Source: Podarcis raffonei
Lineage: Eukaryota; Chordata; Lepidosauria; Squamata; Lacertidae
Assembly (NCBI RefSeq): GCF_027172205.1
Contig: NC_070602.1
Coordinates: forward strand, 133,855,049-133,919,048
Direction: 5' to 3'
Length of the DNA: 64,000 bases
A program made the position numbers and the translations under genes. The notes beneath the pieces are model-generated. The model was not told the DNA's origin. It saw only the letters and a program-made list of their open reading frames with translations, and made no database searches. This document shows positions 26,154-37,680 of this stretch, one piece after another. Every line of letters begins with the position of its first letter. Position 1 is the first letter of the stretch.

Positions 26154-26880
26154 AGATTTTTTTCAATGAATCCGGGGACACTTCAATTAATTAATTCATT
26201 ACTACACGTTCGGGACGTTGATGCTGCAGCGATGGCGGTGGCAGAGAAGCGACAACCGCCTTGACCTCAACCGCCACGTTTCCCCTTCCTCCGAGGCTTC
26301 TGTCTCCTTTCTCCATGAGCCTGGGCAGACCCTGAGTTGTTGGTTCTTTGGTGGCGGTGGTGGGGAAGCGGTGCGCGGTGGGTCAGGCATGGAAGGCGGA
26401 GAAGGAGGGCCGAGAGCGGCGGCAAGGCTCGGGCAGCGCGATGCCTCCCTTCCCATCAGAGCAGCCCCAATCCTATTCCTACTTGCGTGCAAGCAGGAGG
26501 GGGCACGGATCCGTCAGCTGGAAAGGGAGGCTTCCCGTTGCCAAACTGAGATCCCTGCCCCCTCCTGCTTGCACGCAAGCTCTGATAGGCAGCATGAAGC
26601 CTCCCTTCACAGCTTAGTTGCTGGGGTCAAGGAAGGTGGAGGCAGCCCGGAAGCTGCAACTTACAGCCCCTGCACCACCATCATATGGGGTTTTCCAAGC
26701 AGCTCCTGAAGCCAGCCAGAGCCAACTGCTCCAGGCTGCTGAGACTGCCGCTGCTGCGTTTCCTGGGGACATTAGATGAAAGCCGGGGACATTCCGGGGA
26801 TGGAATTTGTCCGGGGACGTATTCGCAAATCCGGGGACTGTCCCTGGGAAACGGGGACGTTTGGTAACCCTATCCAAGTG
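26146..26880. mobile_element. hAT-like non-autonomous transposon with GC-rich interior
   Basis: The element spans 26154-26872 (719 bp). Its ends are imperfect inverted repeats, TAAAGTTACCAGA on the left and the complement of TTTGGTAACCCTA on the right. Flanking 8-mers tccaagta (26146-26153) and tccaagtg (26873-26880) differ at one base and fit a hAT target duplication. The outer parts are rich in gggacgt/ccgggga phrases, and the middle (about 26270-26760) is strongly GC-rich with a 24-base inverted repeat (26482-26505 against 26556-26579). Open frames of up to 163 codons inside it show no transposase motif. Assignment to hAT rests on the ends and duplication only. Confidence 0.6.
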
Positions 26881-27016
26881 TCCCTATTTTCCTGGGACAT
26901 CCCTGATTTAGAGAAGCCATCCTGGTTTCTGATTTGATCCTGGACTATCCCGCTTTCCCTTAGGACGTCCCTACTTTCATTGGATAAATGTTGGAGGATA
27001 TGGAGTTATCCGACCC

Positions 27017-27160
27017 CCAAGCCATCTGAAGGCAATCCTGTATAGGGAAGTTAAAAATAAAATAAAAAGTTGAATGTTTTATTCTGTTTTTTTATATATG
27101 TTGGCTGCGAGCGCAAGCCAGTAAGATATGTGGGGTATAAATAGTAAAATTATCATTATG
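27017..27160 (+). mobile_element. L2/CR1-like LINE tail fragment
   Basis: The phrases ccatctgaaggcaatcctgt and ggggtataaatagtaaa match the end of the family at 17073-17407. It sits between two related copies of a gggacgtccct/aaatgttggagg phrase (26970-26995 and 27165-27200), so it may lie inside another repeat. Confidence 0.55.
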
Positions 27161-27232
27161 GGATGGGATGTCCCTATTTTCATCAGAGAAATGTTGGAGG
27201 GTAGGAAAGCAGGGCTGGTGAGGATAATGGAT

Positions 27233-27330
27233 CATAGAAGCTGGAAGGGAACCCAGGTTCACCTAGTCCAACCCCTTGCATGGCAGGAATCTCAACACAC
27301 AGTCCCCCCTCCAATCTGAAACCATCCTGG
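27233..27330 (-). mobile_element. CR1 LINE 3'-end fragment
   Basis: The phrases atcatagaagctggaaggga and ctagtccaaccccttgca are the classic CR1 3' untranslated end read on the opposite strand. Only about 100 bp remain. Confidence 0.75.
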
Positions 27331-30269
27331 AAGTGGCAGACCTACATTTTGGGGACCCTGACACTTGAACTGTTATGGGGGCACCTTCACAAAGAGCAAC
27401 AAAGTCTGGGTAACCATGGTTATCTTCTTCAGTGGCGTTGTTCCATGGCAGATGTCCACTAATTAATATTTTTTTAAAAAACAAACTACCACATCTCAGA
27501 TTTTGATTAAAATTTGCTGTGCTGGATTATCTCATATTACACGAAGCATTATTTTTTTCTGGTTTTTCTAGCAACATGTTCATGTTCAGTTTCATCATAT
27601 GGAAATGTGAATCGTCCTGGAAAATGCAGATATAAACTTAGTTCAATTGCTAGTGGAACATGTTTACTGGAGGAAGCATTTTTGCTCCTTTCTCCAAGTT
27701 ATTTGATGAATTGCTGAACAAAGGTGCAGTAGTGTGTGTGCTTGCCTTAGATATAGCAACAGGTTGGGGCATTAATTAGGCTCTGCACTTTAATTCTGGT
27801 CCCTGCAAAGGCTGCTGCTATCGGAGGGGTGGGTGGGTTAAATCAGTTTAAGATAAAGTACTAAGGAAGATTATTAGGTCTGATTCACACATGCAGGCAG
27901 ATGGATGGTTATCTCTTCCTGGCACAACCTGACGGGTGGTTCAAATTTCGGGTGGCAACTTTCCAGGAAAAAGGGAAAGGCATCATCTGGAAAAAAAATT
28001 GGACAAAATTTGCAATTGCTCATTTAAATGTATAGATGCCAACTTAGAAATATATTCAATACCGTACACCTGTGCACAGGTGACCTGCCTGCTGTGGTTA
28101 AGTCTTTGCATTCCCTTCTTAGGGGTCTTTATCTTTAAGATGGACTTAGACCAGGCACCCTTCCAAGCGAGGACTCCCGCAAATGGAGGACCATCCTCTG
28201 TCTGTCCTCTGACGGCTCTCCAAAGAGATGACGATGCTGAAATAAAGCAAGAGGCCTTATTCACATCTCAAGCTGTTCATGTGAAGAACAGCTACCACAC
28301 ACTCTAGCAATGTCCGATCTTCCTTACACAGGCATTGTAAGGATCACAGAAACAATATTTGTGTAGTGCTTGTACATGCAGGGAGCAGTATACAAATACT
28401 TCGTTTTATTGTTTATGGTGGCAGGAGAACCCCGATGGAAACACAGAGGGCGCTCAGGGGAACATGCAGCTGACGTTGTGCTCCAAACAGCACCACCAGG
28501 CAGCTATCTGAGGGTGTGGGTGCTGCTGATGGAACAATTCTAGCCTGAACTCCCTAGTGTGACAGTGTTAGAATCTGCATCCTCACAATTCCTTCTAATT
28601 TCAGATTTGGGTAATCTGGTGCCTATCAATTTGGAAATGAAAGGTTGTGGTTTCTGCATACTTCGGGTGCACAGAAGAACCTTACTAACTTTGTCATGAA
28701 AAACACATTTGGGGGGAGGGGACCTCAAATAAATGGTCCCAGAAGAGCTTGTGCTTAGTGACTTCAAGGACCTATGGAATGTTAAAGTCAGTTGAGACAT
28801 GGAATGTTGAGGGCGTCTTTCTTTTCCCCCAAGGAAAATGGAAGCAGAGAATTGGCTTACTTGAGGCTCAGACAGCTTATAGTATCCTGACAGAGGTGGG
28901 GATTAGGGGTGGGTGGGAAGATGTCTTTGAAAAGCCCCTCCATGGATGTTTCAAGTGACAGCAAAGGAAGGGGAAAGGGCTTGATTCTAGGCACAGTGAG
29001 AGTCAATGCTGCTGATTAACTGGGTCAAAAAATATATGAGAATAAAAATCTGGTTCACATCCACCCACCCACCCCAACCATGCTACTATGTTTGGCTATG
29101 AAATTCAAATCAGGCAGCCAAAAGTGCATGGAAATTAAGCAATGGGAACTGTAATCCTTGGATGAAGAGCAGTATATAAATTTAATAAATAATAATTTAA
29201 TAGATAAGAGAAGCAAAAGCCACTCATCTGTTTTGTGTATTAAATGTGAACATGCAAGATAAATTGACTTAAATAAAGCTTCAAATGGAATTTGTCTATT
29301 TATAAAATGTTTGCAATTCCTTGGCCCATTAGAAAAACACACACCAAATAATCAAATTGATGATCCAGTTGTTAATGCTTGCATAAAGCCTGGTGCTGCG
29401 CTTTGAAGGCCATATAATCAGCTGATTGTCTGGGCTTCAAAATGCCCTGCAAATCTCTTTTTAAATTTTTTAAAAAATTGTTTTCAGTTATATATATTTC
29501 AATCATTCTAACATTTAAAAACTTCTTCCTTCCTTCTCTTTCTGCGTTTCCTTAAATTTGTTTTACATTTCCTGCATAGTCTAAATTAACTTATTCTTTT
29601 ATTCATCTACTTTAAATAGATTTTTTTAAGAAACTGCAGGTTATTACAATAATCCTGCCAATGTCCTTTTCCGTTTACCATTTGTCTATAGGCATTCAAT
29701 AAACCATTTCCATTCTTTTAGCCCTGCATATCTCTCTGCAAGCCCAGGATTTTGCAAGGGCCACTGATCAGTTGGCCAGTGGTGCCTGCAAGGTCCTGCA
29801 GCTGGGAATGGCTTGGCCAAAGTGACCTCATTAGGCTCACAGGTGGTTACAGCTAAGAAAAACCAGAGCCAAGAGTGCCAGCTCTCCCTCACTGCTTTCA
29901 AAGAAGACCACCAGCTTCTGTGAGTGACAGACAAATCACAGCCTTCCATGTTCCATTACTCATGCTGCCACTGAAAGGCCTCTAAAAATGGTATTAGTCA
30001 AGGTGGGTATTTGAGGTACCAAATCTAACTCACCAAGTGTCCAGCAGGAAAACTCTCCAGTAGAATTGTTTTGGTGCTGAATTGTCATCGCAGTTTCGTG
30101 GAATGCCTATTTCGTTTAGCCACTTTGAGCCAGCTGCCAACAGAAAGGTAAGGATATAAGTCTAAAGGAGAAGCAAAGAAGAAAGAAATAACAGGGTTGT
30201 GGCCGCCCACATGAGGTGCCCAATCACATGCCATTCCCTGGCAACAATTGAGTATTCAAGTAAGCAGTT
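27331..30269. other. Intergenic, no supported gene
   Basis: No exon, RNA gene or intact transposon was recognised. A LINE-tail-like phrase (agcagtatataaatttaa) lies near 29169-29190 and two related blocks around 24.8-25.1 and 29.7-29.85 kb may be an unassigned old repeat. Confidence 0.5.
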
Positions 30270-30450
30270 TTCATCATACATGAAATATGCAAAATCGCTA
30301 AGCAAGTATTAGAAGTCACCCCAGAACTGGCCCTACTAAACATCTTCCAAGTCAATAATGGCCACTCACAACACAAAGAGCTCATAACCTACCTACTCTC
30401 AGTAGCCAGAAGCATCATAGCCAGACACTGGAGAGACCTGTCAGGAGTAA

Positions 30451-30602
30451 GCATGGACCAGGCATGGCCAAACTTGGCCCTCCAGCTGTTTTGGGACTAC
30501 AACTCCCACCATCCCTAGCTAACAGGATCAGTGGTCAGGGATTATGGAAATTGTAGTCCCAAAACAGCTGGAGGACCAAGTTTGGCCACCACTGGCATAG
30601 AC
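30451..30602. mobile_element. hAT-like palindromic MITE inside the L1 fragment
   Basis: The element (30459-30594, 136 bp) has long inverted arms: tggccaaacttggccctcca on the left and its near-complement ggaccaagtttggcca on the right, with ttgtagtcccaaaacagctg mirrored inward. Flanking 8-mers gcatggac (30451-30458) and gcatagac (30595-30602) differ at one base and fit a hAT target duplication within an L1 codon run. Confidence 0.88.
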
Positions 30603-30651
30603 CAATGGTACCAAATAGTATGGGAAACAGCCTTATCAGAAAAACTAACCA

Positions 30652-31005
30652 ATAAACTGAAGGAGTGTCTCCACCCCCATCGTTCTACCCGGACACGGAG
30701 GTCCAGTGCCGAGGGCCTTCTGGCGGTTCCCTCACTGCAAGAAAACAAGCTACAGGGAACCAGGCAGAGGGCCTTCTCGGTAGTGGCACCCACCCTGTGG
30801 AACCCCCTCCCACCAGATGTCAAAGAGAAAAATAACTACCAAACTTTTAGAAGACATTTGAAGGCAGCCCTGTTTAGGGAAGCTTTTAATGTTTAATAGG
30901 TTATTGTATTTTAGTGTTTTATTGGAAGCCGCCCAGAGTGGCTGGGGAAACCCAGCCAGATGCGTGGGGTATAAATAATAAATTATTATTATTATTATAA
31001 ACTGA
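30652..31005 (+). mobile_element. L2/CR1-like LINE 3' end with 9-bp target duplication
   Basis: The element (30661-30996) encodes QRAFSVVAPTLWNPLPPDVK and TFRRHLKAALFREAF, then the family 3' UTR and an (ATT)n tail. It is flanked by ataaactga at 30652-30660 and 30997-31005, and sits inside L1 coding sequence. It is the most complete copy of this family in the window and still lacks reverse transcriptase. Confidence 0.85.
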
Positions 31006-31556
31006 CACGGGGATAAATAGAAGAAGATGCCTTCACCCCGGTTTGGTTCCCCTTTATCACATACACAGCCCAACAAGACAACGACAAGAACCCGCCAACA
31101 GCATTCGAATCAAGCTGGCTAACCTGATCCAAAAAAAACACACACACCCCACTCACACACAAAAACAAATTTCACTACAGCCAACCAAAGCCAACCAACC
31201 ACACCCTAGGCCACCCTCAATCTCTCTCACCACCAAAGAAATACAAGCGAATAGGAAAGAGAACCTGCACAAACGACACTGACACAAAAATCCCACACGT
31301 ACCATTGAAGCATTGCCACCGAACCCCACCCCACTCACCATTCCCCCTTCCCCCTCTTCCCCCCTTTTCTTCCTAACATAACATTGTTTGTAACACTAAT
31401 GTCTCACAACCAATGACACTGATCTGTAGAAAACACAACGTGAAAAAACAGACAATGTACGTAAAACTAAGAAATCTTATTTATATAAAAGGTGAAGTGC
31501 CTTCTGAGGAACAGCAACTGCCACCCAGGCTCTAATTTAAGAAAATCTGTTTAAGA

Positions 31557-31640
31557 TTATAGAGTCATAGAATTGTAGAGTTGGAAGGGACTCTGAGGGT
31601 CATCTAGTCCAACCCCCTGCAATGCAGGAATCTCAACTAA
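31557..31640 (-). mobile_element. CR1 LINE 3'-end fragment
   Basis: The phrases gagtcatagaattgtagagt and ctagtccaaccccctgca are the CR1 3' end read on the opposite strand. It lies 230 bp from the larger CR1 at 31868-34714 but is a separate insertion. Confidence 0.8.
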
Positions 31641-31850
31641 GCAAGCATGATAGATAGCCAGCAAGAACACTCTCTACATCTGATAAAACAAAGTTCCTGT
31701 TAAGAAGCACTATACACACCAAATACACAAACAAACAAACAAAGTAAGCAGTTTCCATGTCACTGAAAACAGATTGTGGGTTTCAGCTGGGATAAGCCCT
31801 TGCTCATTTCGGCCCCGCCCAACAATGGCTGTGTCCTTGTCTTGGGGGGG

Positions 31851-34731
31851 GTGTGTGTAAAATATTAGAATCATAGAAAAGAATCAGAGTTGGAAGAGAC
31901 CACAAGGGCCATCGAGTCCAACCCCCTGCCAAGCAGGAAACACCATTAGAGCACTCCTGACATATGGTTGTCAAGCCTCTGCTTAAAGACCTCCAAAGAA
32001 GGAGACTCCACCACACTCCTTGGCAGCAAATTCCACTGTCAAACAGCTCTTTCTGTCAGGAAGTTCTTCCTAATGTTTAGGTGGAATCTTCTTTCTTGTA
32101 GTTTGGATCCATTGCTCCGTGTCCACTTCTCTGGAGCAGCAGAAAACAACCTTTCTCGGACTAACTGTGGTTAAGAAAGTGAAATACCTGGGGATTAATA
32201 TGACAGCTAAAAATGGGAATTTGTTTAAAGATAATTATGAAAAATGTTGGGCTGAAGTGAAAAAAGATTTAGAAATTTGGTCAAATTTGAAGCTTTCCTT
32301 GTTGGGTCGAATTGCAGCTATAAAGATGAATGTATTGCCTAGAATGTTGTTTTTGTTTCAAACACTGCAAATTTTGGACAAAATGGACAGTTTCAAGAAG
32401 TGGCAGAAAGACATTTCTAAATTTGTCTGGCAGGGCAAGAAGCCTAGAATAAAATTTAAGATATTAACTGATGTAAAGGAAAGGGGTGGATTTGCCCTGC
32501 CAGACTTCAAACTCTATTATGAATCAGCAGCATTCTGCTGGTTGAAAGACTGGCCGCTTCTTGAGAATACAGACATTTTGGATTTAGAAGGTTTTAACAA
32601 CGTTTTTGGGTGGCATGCATATTTGTGGTACGACAAGGTTAAAGCACATAAAGCATTTAAAAACCATATTGTCAGGAAAGCATTGTTTAATGTTTGGATT
32701 AGATATAAGGATCTATTGGAAAATAAAACCCCAAGGTGGTTGTCACCAATGGAGGCTAAGGCTCAGAAAAAACTTAACATGGAGGCCAAATGGCCAAAAT
32801 ATTGGGAAATTTTGGAGCAAGAAGGGGACAGACTGAAATTGCAGAGTTTTGAGAAATTAAAAGATAAAGTGCGAGACTGGCTTCATTATTATCAGATAAT
32901 GGAGGCTTACAATTTGGATAAGAAAGTTGGTTTCCAGGTGGAAAAATCTAAATTGGAAACAGAATTGTTAGAACCCAAAACTAAGACTTTGTCAAAAATG
33001 TATAATTTGCTGTTGAAATGGAATACTCAGGATGAGACGGTTAAATCTGTAATGATTAAATGGGCACAAGACGTTGGACATAATATTATGTTTGCTGACT
33101 GGGAACAGTTGTGGACCACTGGGATTAAATTCACGGCATGCAATGCCTTAAGAGAGAATATTATGAAAATGATGTATAGGTGGTACATGACCCCAGTCAA
33201 GCTTGCAAAAATCTATCATTTGCCCGATAATAAATGTTGGAAATGTAAAGAAAATGAAGGTACATTCTTTCACCTTTGGTGGACGTGCCCTAGGATTAAG
33301 GCTTTCTGGGAAATGATATATAATGAGTTGAAAAAGGTATTTAAATATACCTTCTTGAAGAAACCAGAGGCCTTTCTCCTGGGCATGGTCGGCCAATTGG
33401 TGTCAAAGAAGGATAGAACGTTTTTTATGTATGCCACGACAGCAGCAAGAATACTCATCGCAAAGTATTGGAAGATGCAAGATTTACTCACTCTGGAAGA
33501 ATGGCAGATGAAGCTGATTGACTGTATGGCATTGGCAGAAATGACTGGCAGAATCCGTGACCAGGGAGAAGAGTCGGCAGAAGAAGATTGGAAAAAATTT
33601 AAGGACTACTTACAGAAATATTGTAAAATTAAGGAATGTTGAATGATGCTGAATTGAAATTAAGTGGTTTCTAGCTGTAATGGTATAAAGGAATATGAAA
33701 AAATGGTTCTTTATAAGTAAAAATTTAAGGTTATAATAACTTAAGATGTTGGATAGAAAATAAGGTGTTTTTATAAGCTGTACTGCTTTGAGATAAGGAT
33801 TTGCTGAACAAATAATTTGAATTGGACTACAAGAAGGGGAGGTATGAGGAGGTCAGAGAAATATGTTATTGAAAATTAAGTATTACGAACTATATGTCTT
33901 TTTAATTTTTTTGTTTGTTTTTTGTTTGTATAAAAATTGAAAATTTCAATAAATATCTTTTTTTAAAAAAAGAAAGAAAACAACCTTTCTCCCTCCTCTA
34001 TGTGACATCCTTTTATATATTTGAACATGGCTATCATATCACCCCTTAACCTCCTCTTCTCCAGGCTAAACATGCCCAGCTCCCTTAGCCGTTCCTCATA
34101 AGGCATCGTTTCCAGGCCTTTGACCATTTTGGTTGCCCTCCTCTGGACACGTTCCAGTTTGTCAATGTCCTTCTTGAACTGTGGTGCCCAGAACTGGACA
34201 CAGTACTCCAGGTGAGGTCTGACCAGAGCAGAATACAGTGGCACTATTACTTCCCTTGATCTAGATGCGATACTCCTATTGATGCAGCCCAGAATTGCAT
34301 TGGCTTTTTTAGCTGCCGCGTCACACTGTTGGCTCATGTCAAGTTTGTGGTCAACCAAGACTCCTAGATCCTTTTCACATGTACTGCTCTCAAGCCAGGT
34401 GTCACCCATCTTGTATTTGTGCCTCTCATTTTTTTTGCCCAAGTGCAATACTTTACATTTCTCCCTGTTAAAATTCATCTTGTTTGTTTTGGCCCAGTTC
34501 TCTAATCTGTCAAGGTCGTTTTGAAGTGTGATCCTGTCCTCTGGGGTGTTAGCCACCCCTCCCAGTTTGGTGTCATCTGCAAATTTGATCAGGATGCCCT
34601 TGAGTCCATCATCCAAGTCGTTGATAAAGATGTTGAATAAGACCGGGCCCAAGACAGAACCCTATGGCACCCCACTAGTCACTCTTCTCCAGGATGAAGA
34701 GGAACCATTGATGTGTGTGTGTAAAATATTA
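31851..34731 (-). mobile_element. CR1 LINE, 5'-truncated, split by an L1, with 17-bp flanking repeats
   Basis: The CR1 occupies 31868-32157 and 33975-34714 on the minus strand. The right part encodes the reverse transcriptase region, reading [16 protein letters not shown], the catalytic box FADDTKLGG and then [12 protein letters not shown] and [20 protein letters not shown]. One in-frame stop lies just before [10 protein letters not shown] (a TAG where relatives have Gln). The left part is the coding end and 3' UTR, finishing in the typical attctatgattc-type motif. GTGTGTGTAAAATATTA flanks it exactly at 31851-31867 and 34715-34731. Its 5' two-thirds are absent. Confidence 0.93.
32141..33991 (+). 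mobile_element. L1 LINE, 5'-truncated, inserted in CR1 with 17-bp target duplication
   Basis: The L1 (32158-33974, 1817 bp) carries an open ORF2 C-terminal half that ends with TGA at 33640-33642. It reads KKVKYLGINMTAKNGNLF near its start, SNLKLSLLGRIAAIKMNVLP after that, and a zinc-knuckle-like Cys/His cluster (CWKCKENEGTFFHLWWTC) near the end, all typical of L1 ORF2 downstream of the reverse transcriptase. The 3' UTR has AATAAA and a short A-rich tail. AGAAAACAACCTTTCTC flanks it exactly (32141-32157, 33975-33991), as expected for target-primed insertion. The long open frame and perfect duplication point to a recent event. Confidence 0.95.
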
Positions 34732-35562
34732 ACTGTGGCAGGAGTTAAGAAATGTCACCGCACACACTCTCCCTCACCCCCTTGTTTATTCCTTTGTCTT
34801 TCCTAAAGTGTGGCTTAGTTTTCTAAAATCTAAGGCAGGAGTACACAGAAGTTAGAGCTGGATCAACTGGGAGATTTGCTGAAGATTCGCAAGGATTTAT
34901 GACTGCTGGCTGTTTAACAATCGTAGTGAGGATAATCTCCCTTTGACCCTCCCCTGATGAAGAATAGTAGCGTCTGTGGATATAGAAGTGTTCTGCATTA
35001 TGAATGAATGATCATTTGCCAAGGAGATTTCAAAGGGAGACTTCAGGGTATATCAGGTGAATTAAATCTAGAACTGATGTTTGATTCTATTCATTTGGTC
35101 TAAATAGAGATAACAGTTTCTTGTCCCACTTAGCATGCTAAGATGATTATGTTATCACCAGTTACTGCTATTGTAAAAGGCAGGGGTCACCTGTGGGTGC
35201 CTGCAAAGGCTTTCACAGGTGCCCCAGATATTGAGCTTTTTTCTTCTTCTTTTTTAAAGTAAGTCTCAAACCCTCCTAGGAAGAGAATTGTGGGGGGAAA
35301 TGTGCAGGTACCTTCTCTGTGAAATTCAACTGTGACCATTTTTCCTAGGACTGTTGTCATTAGACAACATGGGGGGGTGTAATCATCATTGTGTTATCTC
35401 CACAATCAGGACCAGCGGGACATACCTGACTTCTCATGGTAAGCATGGGGTAGTTCTCTCTCTAATTTTATGTTATGCCCCACCCCATGGCAGCTATTTT
35501 TTGACTGGTGCCTCCAACCCTGTCTCAAAATTTGAAATGTGACCCCTGGCGCTTATTTTGCA
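34732..35562. other. Intergenic, possible MITE relic
   Basis: No gene seen. The phrases caggggtcacc (near 35182) and gtgacccctgg (near 35540) are inverted and might be the ends of a degraded DNA transposon of about 370 bp, but no matching target duplication is visible. Confidence 0.3.
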
Positions 35563-35792
35563 TACAGTGGTACCTCGGGTTACATACGCTTCAGGTTACA
35601 GACTCCGCTAACCCAGAAATAGTGCTTCAGGTTAAGAACTTTGCTTCAGGATGAGAACAGAAATCGTGCTCCAGCGGCACGGCGGCAGCAGGAAGCCCCA
35701 TTAGCTAAAGTGGTGCTTCAGGTTAAGAACAGTTTCAGGTTAAGTACGGACCTCCGGAATGAATTAAGTACTTAACCCGAGGTACCACTGTA
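35563..35792. mobile_element. Tc1/mariner-like MITE, copy 1 of a head-to-tail pair
   Basis: The element is 35565-35790. Its ends are CAGTGGTACCTCGGGTTA and the inverted TTAACCCGAGGTACCACTG, with TA on each side (35563-35564, 35791-35792). A TA target and these TIRs fit a Tc1/mariner (pogo/Tigger-like) non-autonomous element. The interior repeats the phrase ttcaggttaagaac and codes for nothing. Confidence 0.9.
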
Positions 35793-36036
35793 CAGTGATA
35801 CCTCAGGTTACATACACTTCAGGTTACATACGCTTCAGGTTACAGACTCCGCTAACCCAGAAATAGTGCTTCAGGTTAAGAACTTTGCTTCAGGATGAGA
35901 ACAGAAATCGTGCTCCAGCGGCACGGCGGTAGCAGGAAGCCCCATTAGCTAAAGTGGTGCTTCAGGTTAAGAACAGTTTCAGGTTAAGTACGGACCTCCG
36001 GAACGAATTAAGTACTTAACCCGAGGTACCACTGTA
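35791..36036. mobile_element. Tc1/mariner-like MITE, copy 2, sharing one TA with copy 1
   Basis: The element is 35793-36034 in the same orientation as copy 1, and the TA at 35791-35792 serves both. It has a slightly diverged left end (cagtgatacctcagg) and an extra short repeat of cttcaggttacata near the start. The body otherwise differs from copy 1 at only a few bases. A third, 3'-truncated copy lies at 60254-60450. Confidence 0.9.
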
Positions 36037-36104
36037 CATTTAACTCTAGTTGAACTGTGCTTTTTGCATGCCATTGCCATTTTACTCACAACTCTTACAT
36101 CATA

Positions 36105-36345
36105 CATTAAAGCACTTGAAAAGTCATGGCTTCCCCAGAGCATTCTGGGAAATGAGGCTTGTTCTGGGGGCTGAGAGTTGTTTTGACACCCCTCCTAGGG
36201 TGGTTTAACAATAAATCCTCCTTCCAAGGGGACTTTGGGAACTGTAGCTCTGAGAGAGGAACAGGGGTCTCCTACCAACTCTCAGCAACCTTAGCAAACT
36301 ACAGCTCCCAGGATTCCTTGAGAGGAAACCATGATAATCAGAGCA
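36105..36345. mobile_element. Large palindromic MITE relic
   Basis: The phrases gtcatggcttccccagagca, gggaactgtagctctgagag and aactacagctcccaggattc are those of an abundant reptile palindromic DNA-transposon family. The arms are partly complementary. Relatives lie at 48175-48350 and 58059-58381. Confidence 0.65.
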
Positions 36346-36666
36346 GTACAAATTCACAGAAGATAGCTAACTGCACATGCACAAAGGTCTCTGAATACCA
36401 AGTGGGAATATAGCTGTTACCTTGGTGGTTTCTGGAAGGGTCTGGCAACTGGGTGCTGGAATAGTCATTTTGTGCAAATCCTCGCAGAGCTCTTCTTAAG
36501 TTCTTAGTTCAGGACACCAATTCCAGCTCATTTCATCCTACCCGGATGTTGCACCATGGCTCCAAATACTGAGAGTTTGCTGTCTGCACCTCCAGACTCA
36601 CCAGCTTTCTTCTCCCTGTAAAGTGAGAAAGATCACTAGTTGGGGTTGTGTTTTTTTTAATGGCTG

Positions 36667-37331
<665 letters not shown>

Positions 37332-37555
37332 TTTTTAACACCTGAGTCAAAAAGCAGAAATTTAACAGGAGGAGCCTTCTTTACAAATGTCTTCTGGTGC
37401 CAGAGAAAGCTGCAGGTGCTGTTTTGTTTTGCCCTTCTTGCAAGCTCTTAAAGGAACAGAAGACTTGTTTTCTTCTATTTTATTATGTTTTGGGAGGGTG
37501 TTGGAGAGGTGGGGAGTTACAAGGTTTTGGTGAGGTGATCTCAGAAATAGCCAAC

Positions 37556-37680
37556 ATTGTTCCAGCCAGATGTTGTTGGACTACAACTTCCATCATCCTG
37601 AGCATTGGCCTTGCTGAGCCTGATGGGAGTCGGAGCCCGACAGCATCTGCAGGGCACCATGCTGGGCCGCCCCTGCCGTT
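37556..37680. mobile_element. Palindromic MITE relic
   Basis: The phrases tgttgttggactacaacttc and gatgggagtcggagcccgac are inverted arms of the family also seen at 13294-13386. Boundaries are approximate. Confidence 0.65.

Larger units (their letters stand above)
30270..31127 (+). mobile_element. L1 ORF2 C-terminal fragment, interrupted by two later insertions
   Basis: The left part (30315-30458) reads ELALLNIFQVNNGHSQHKEL and then SVARSIIARHWRDLSG; after the first insertion it resumes with DQWYQIVWETALSEKLTNKL, and after the second it ends FTPVWFPFITYTAQQDNDKN with TGA at 31125-31127. This is the C-terminal end of a squamate L1 ORF2. A hAT-like MITE (30459-30594) and an L2/CR1-like LINE tail (30661-30996) split it, and the frame is continuous once the two insertions are set aside. 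The start is a 5' truncation placed only roughly. A/C-rich 3' UTR-like DNA follows to about 31490. Confidence 0.85.

Noticed and set aside
35182-35550. Possible hAT element with caggggtcac/gtgacccctg ends
   Set aside because: The inverted ends are short and the flanks do not match, so the borders cannot be supported; it is kept only as a note in the regional entry.
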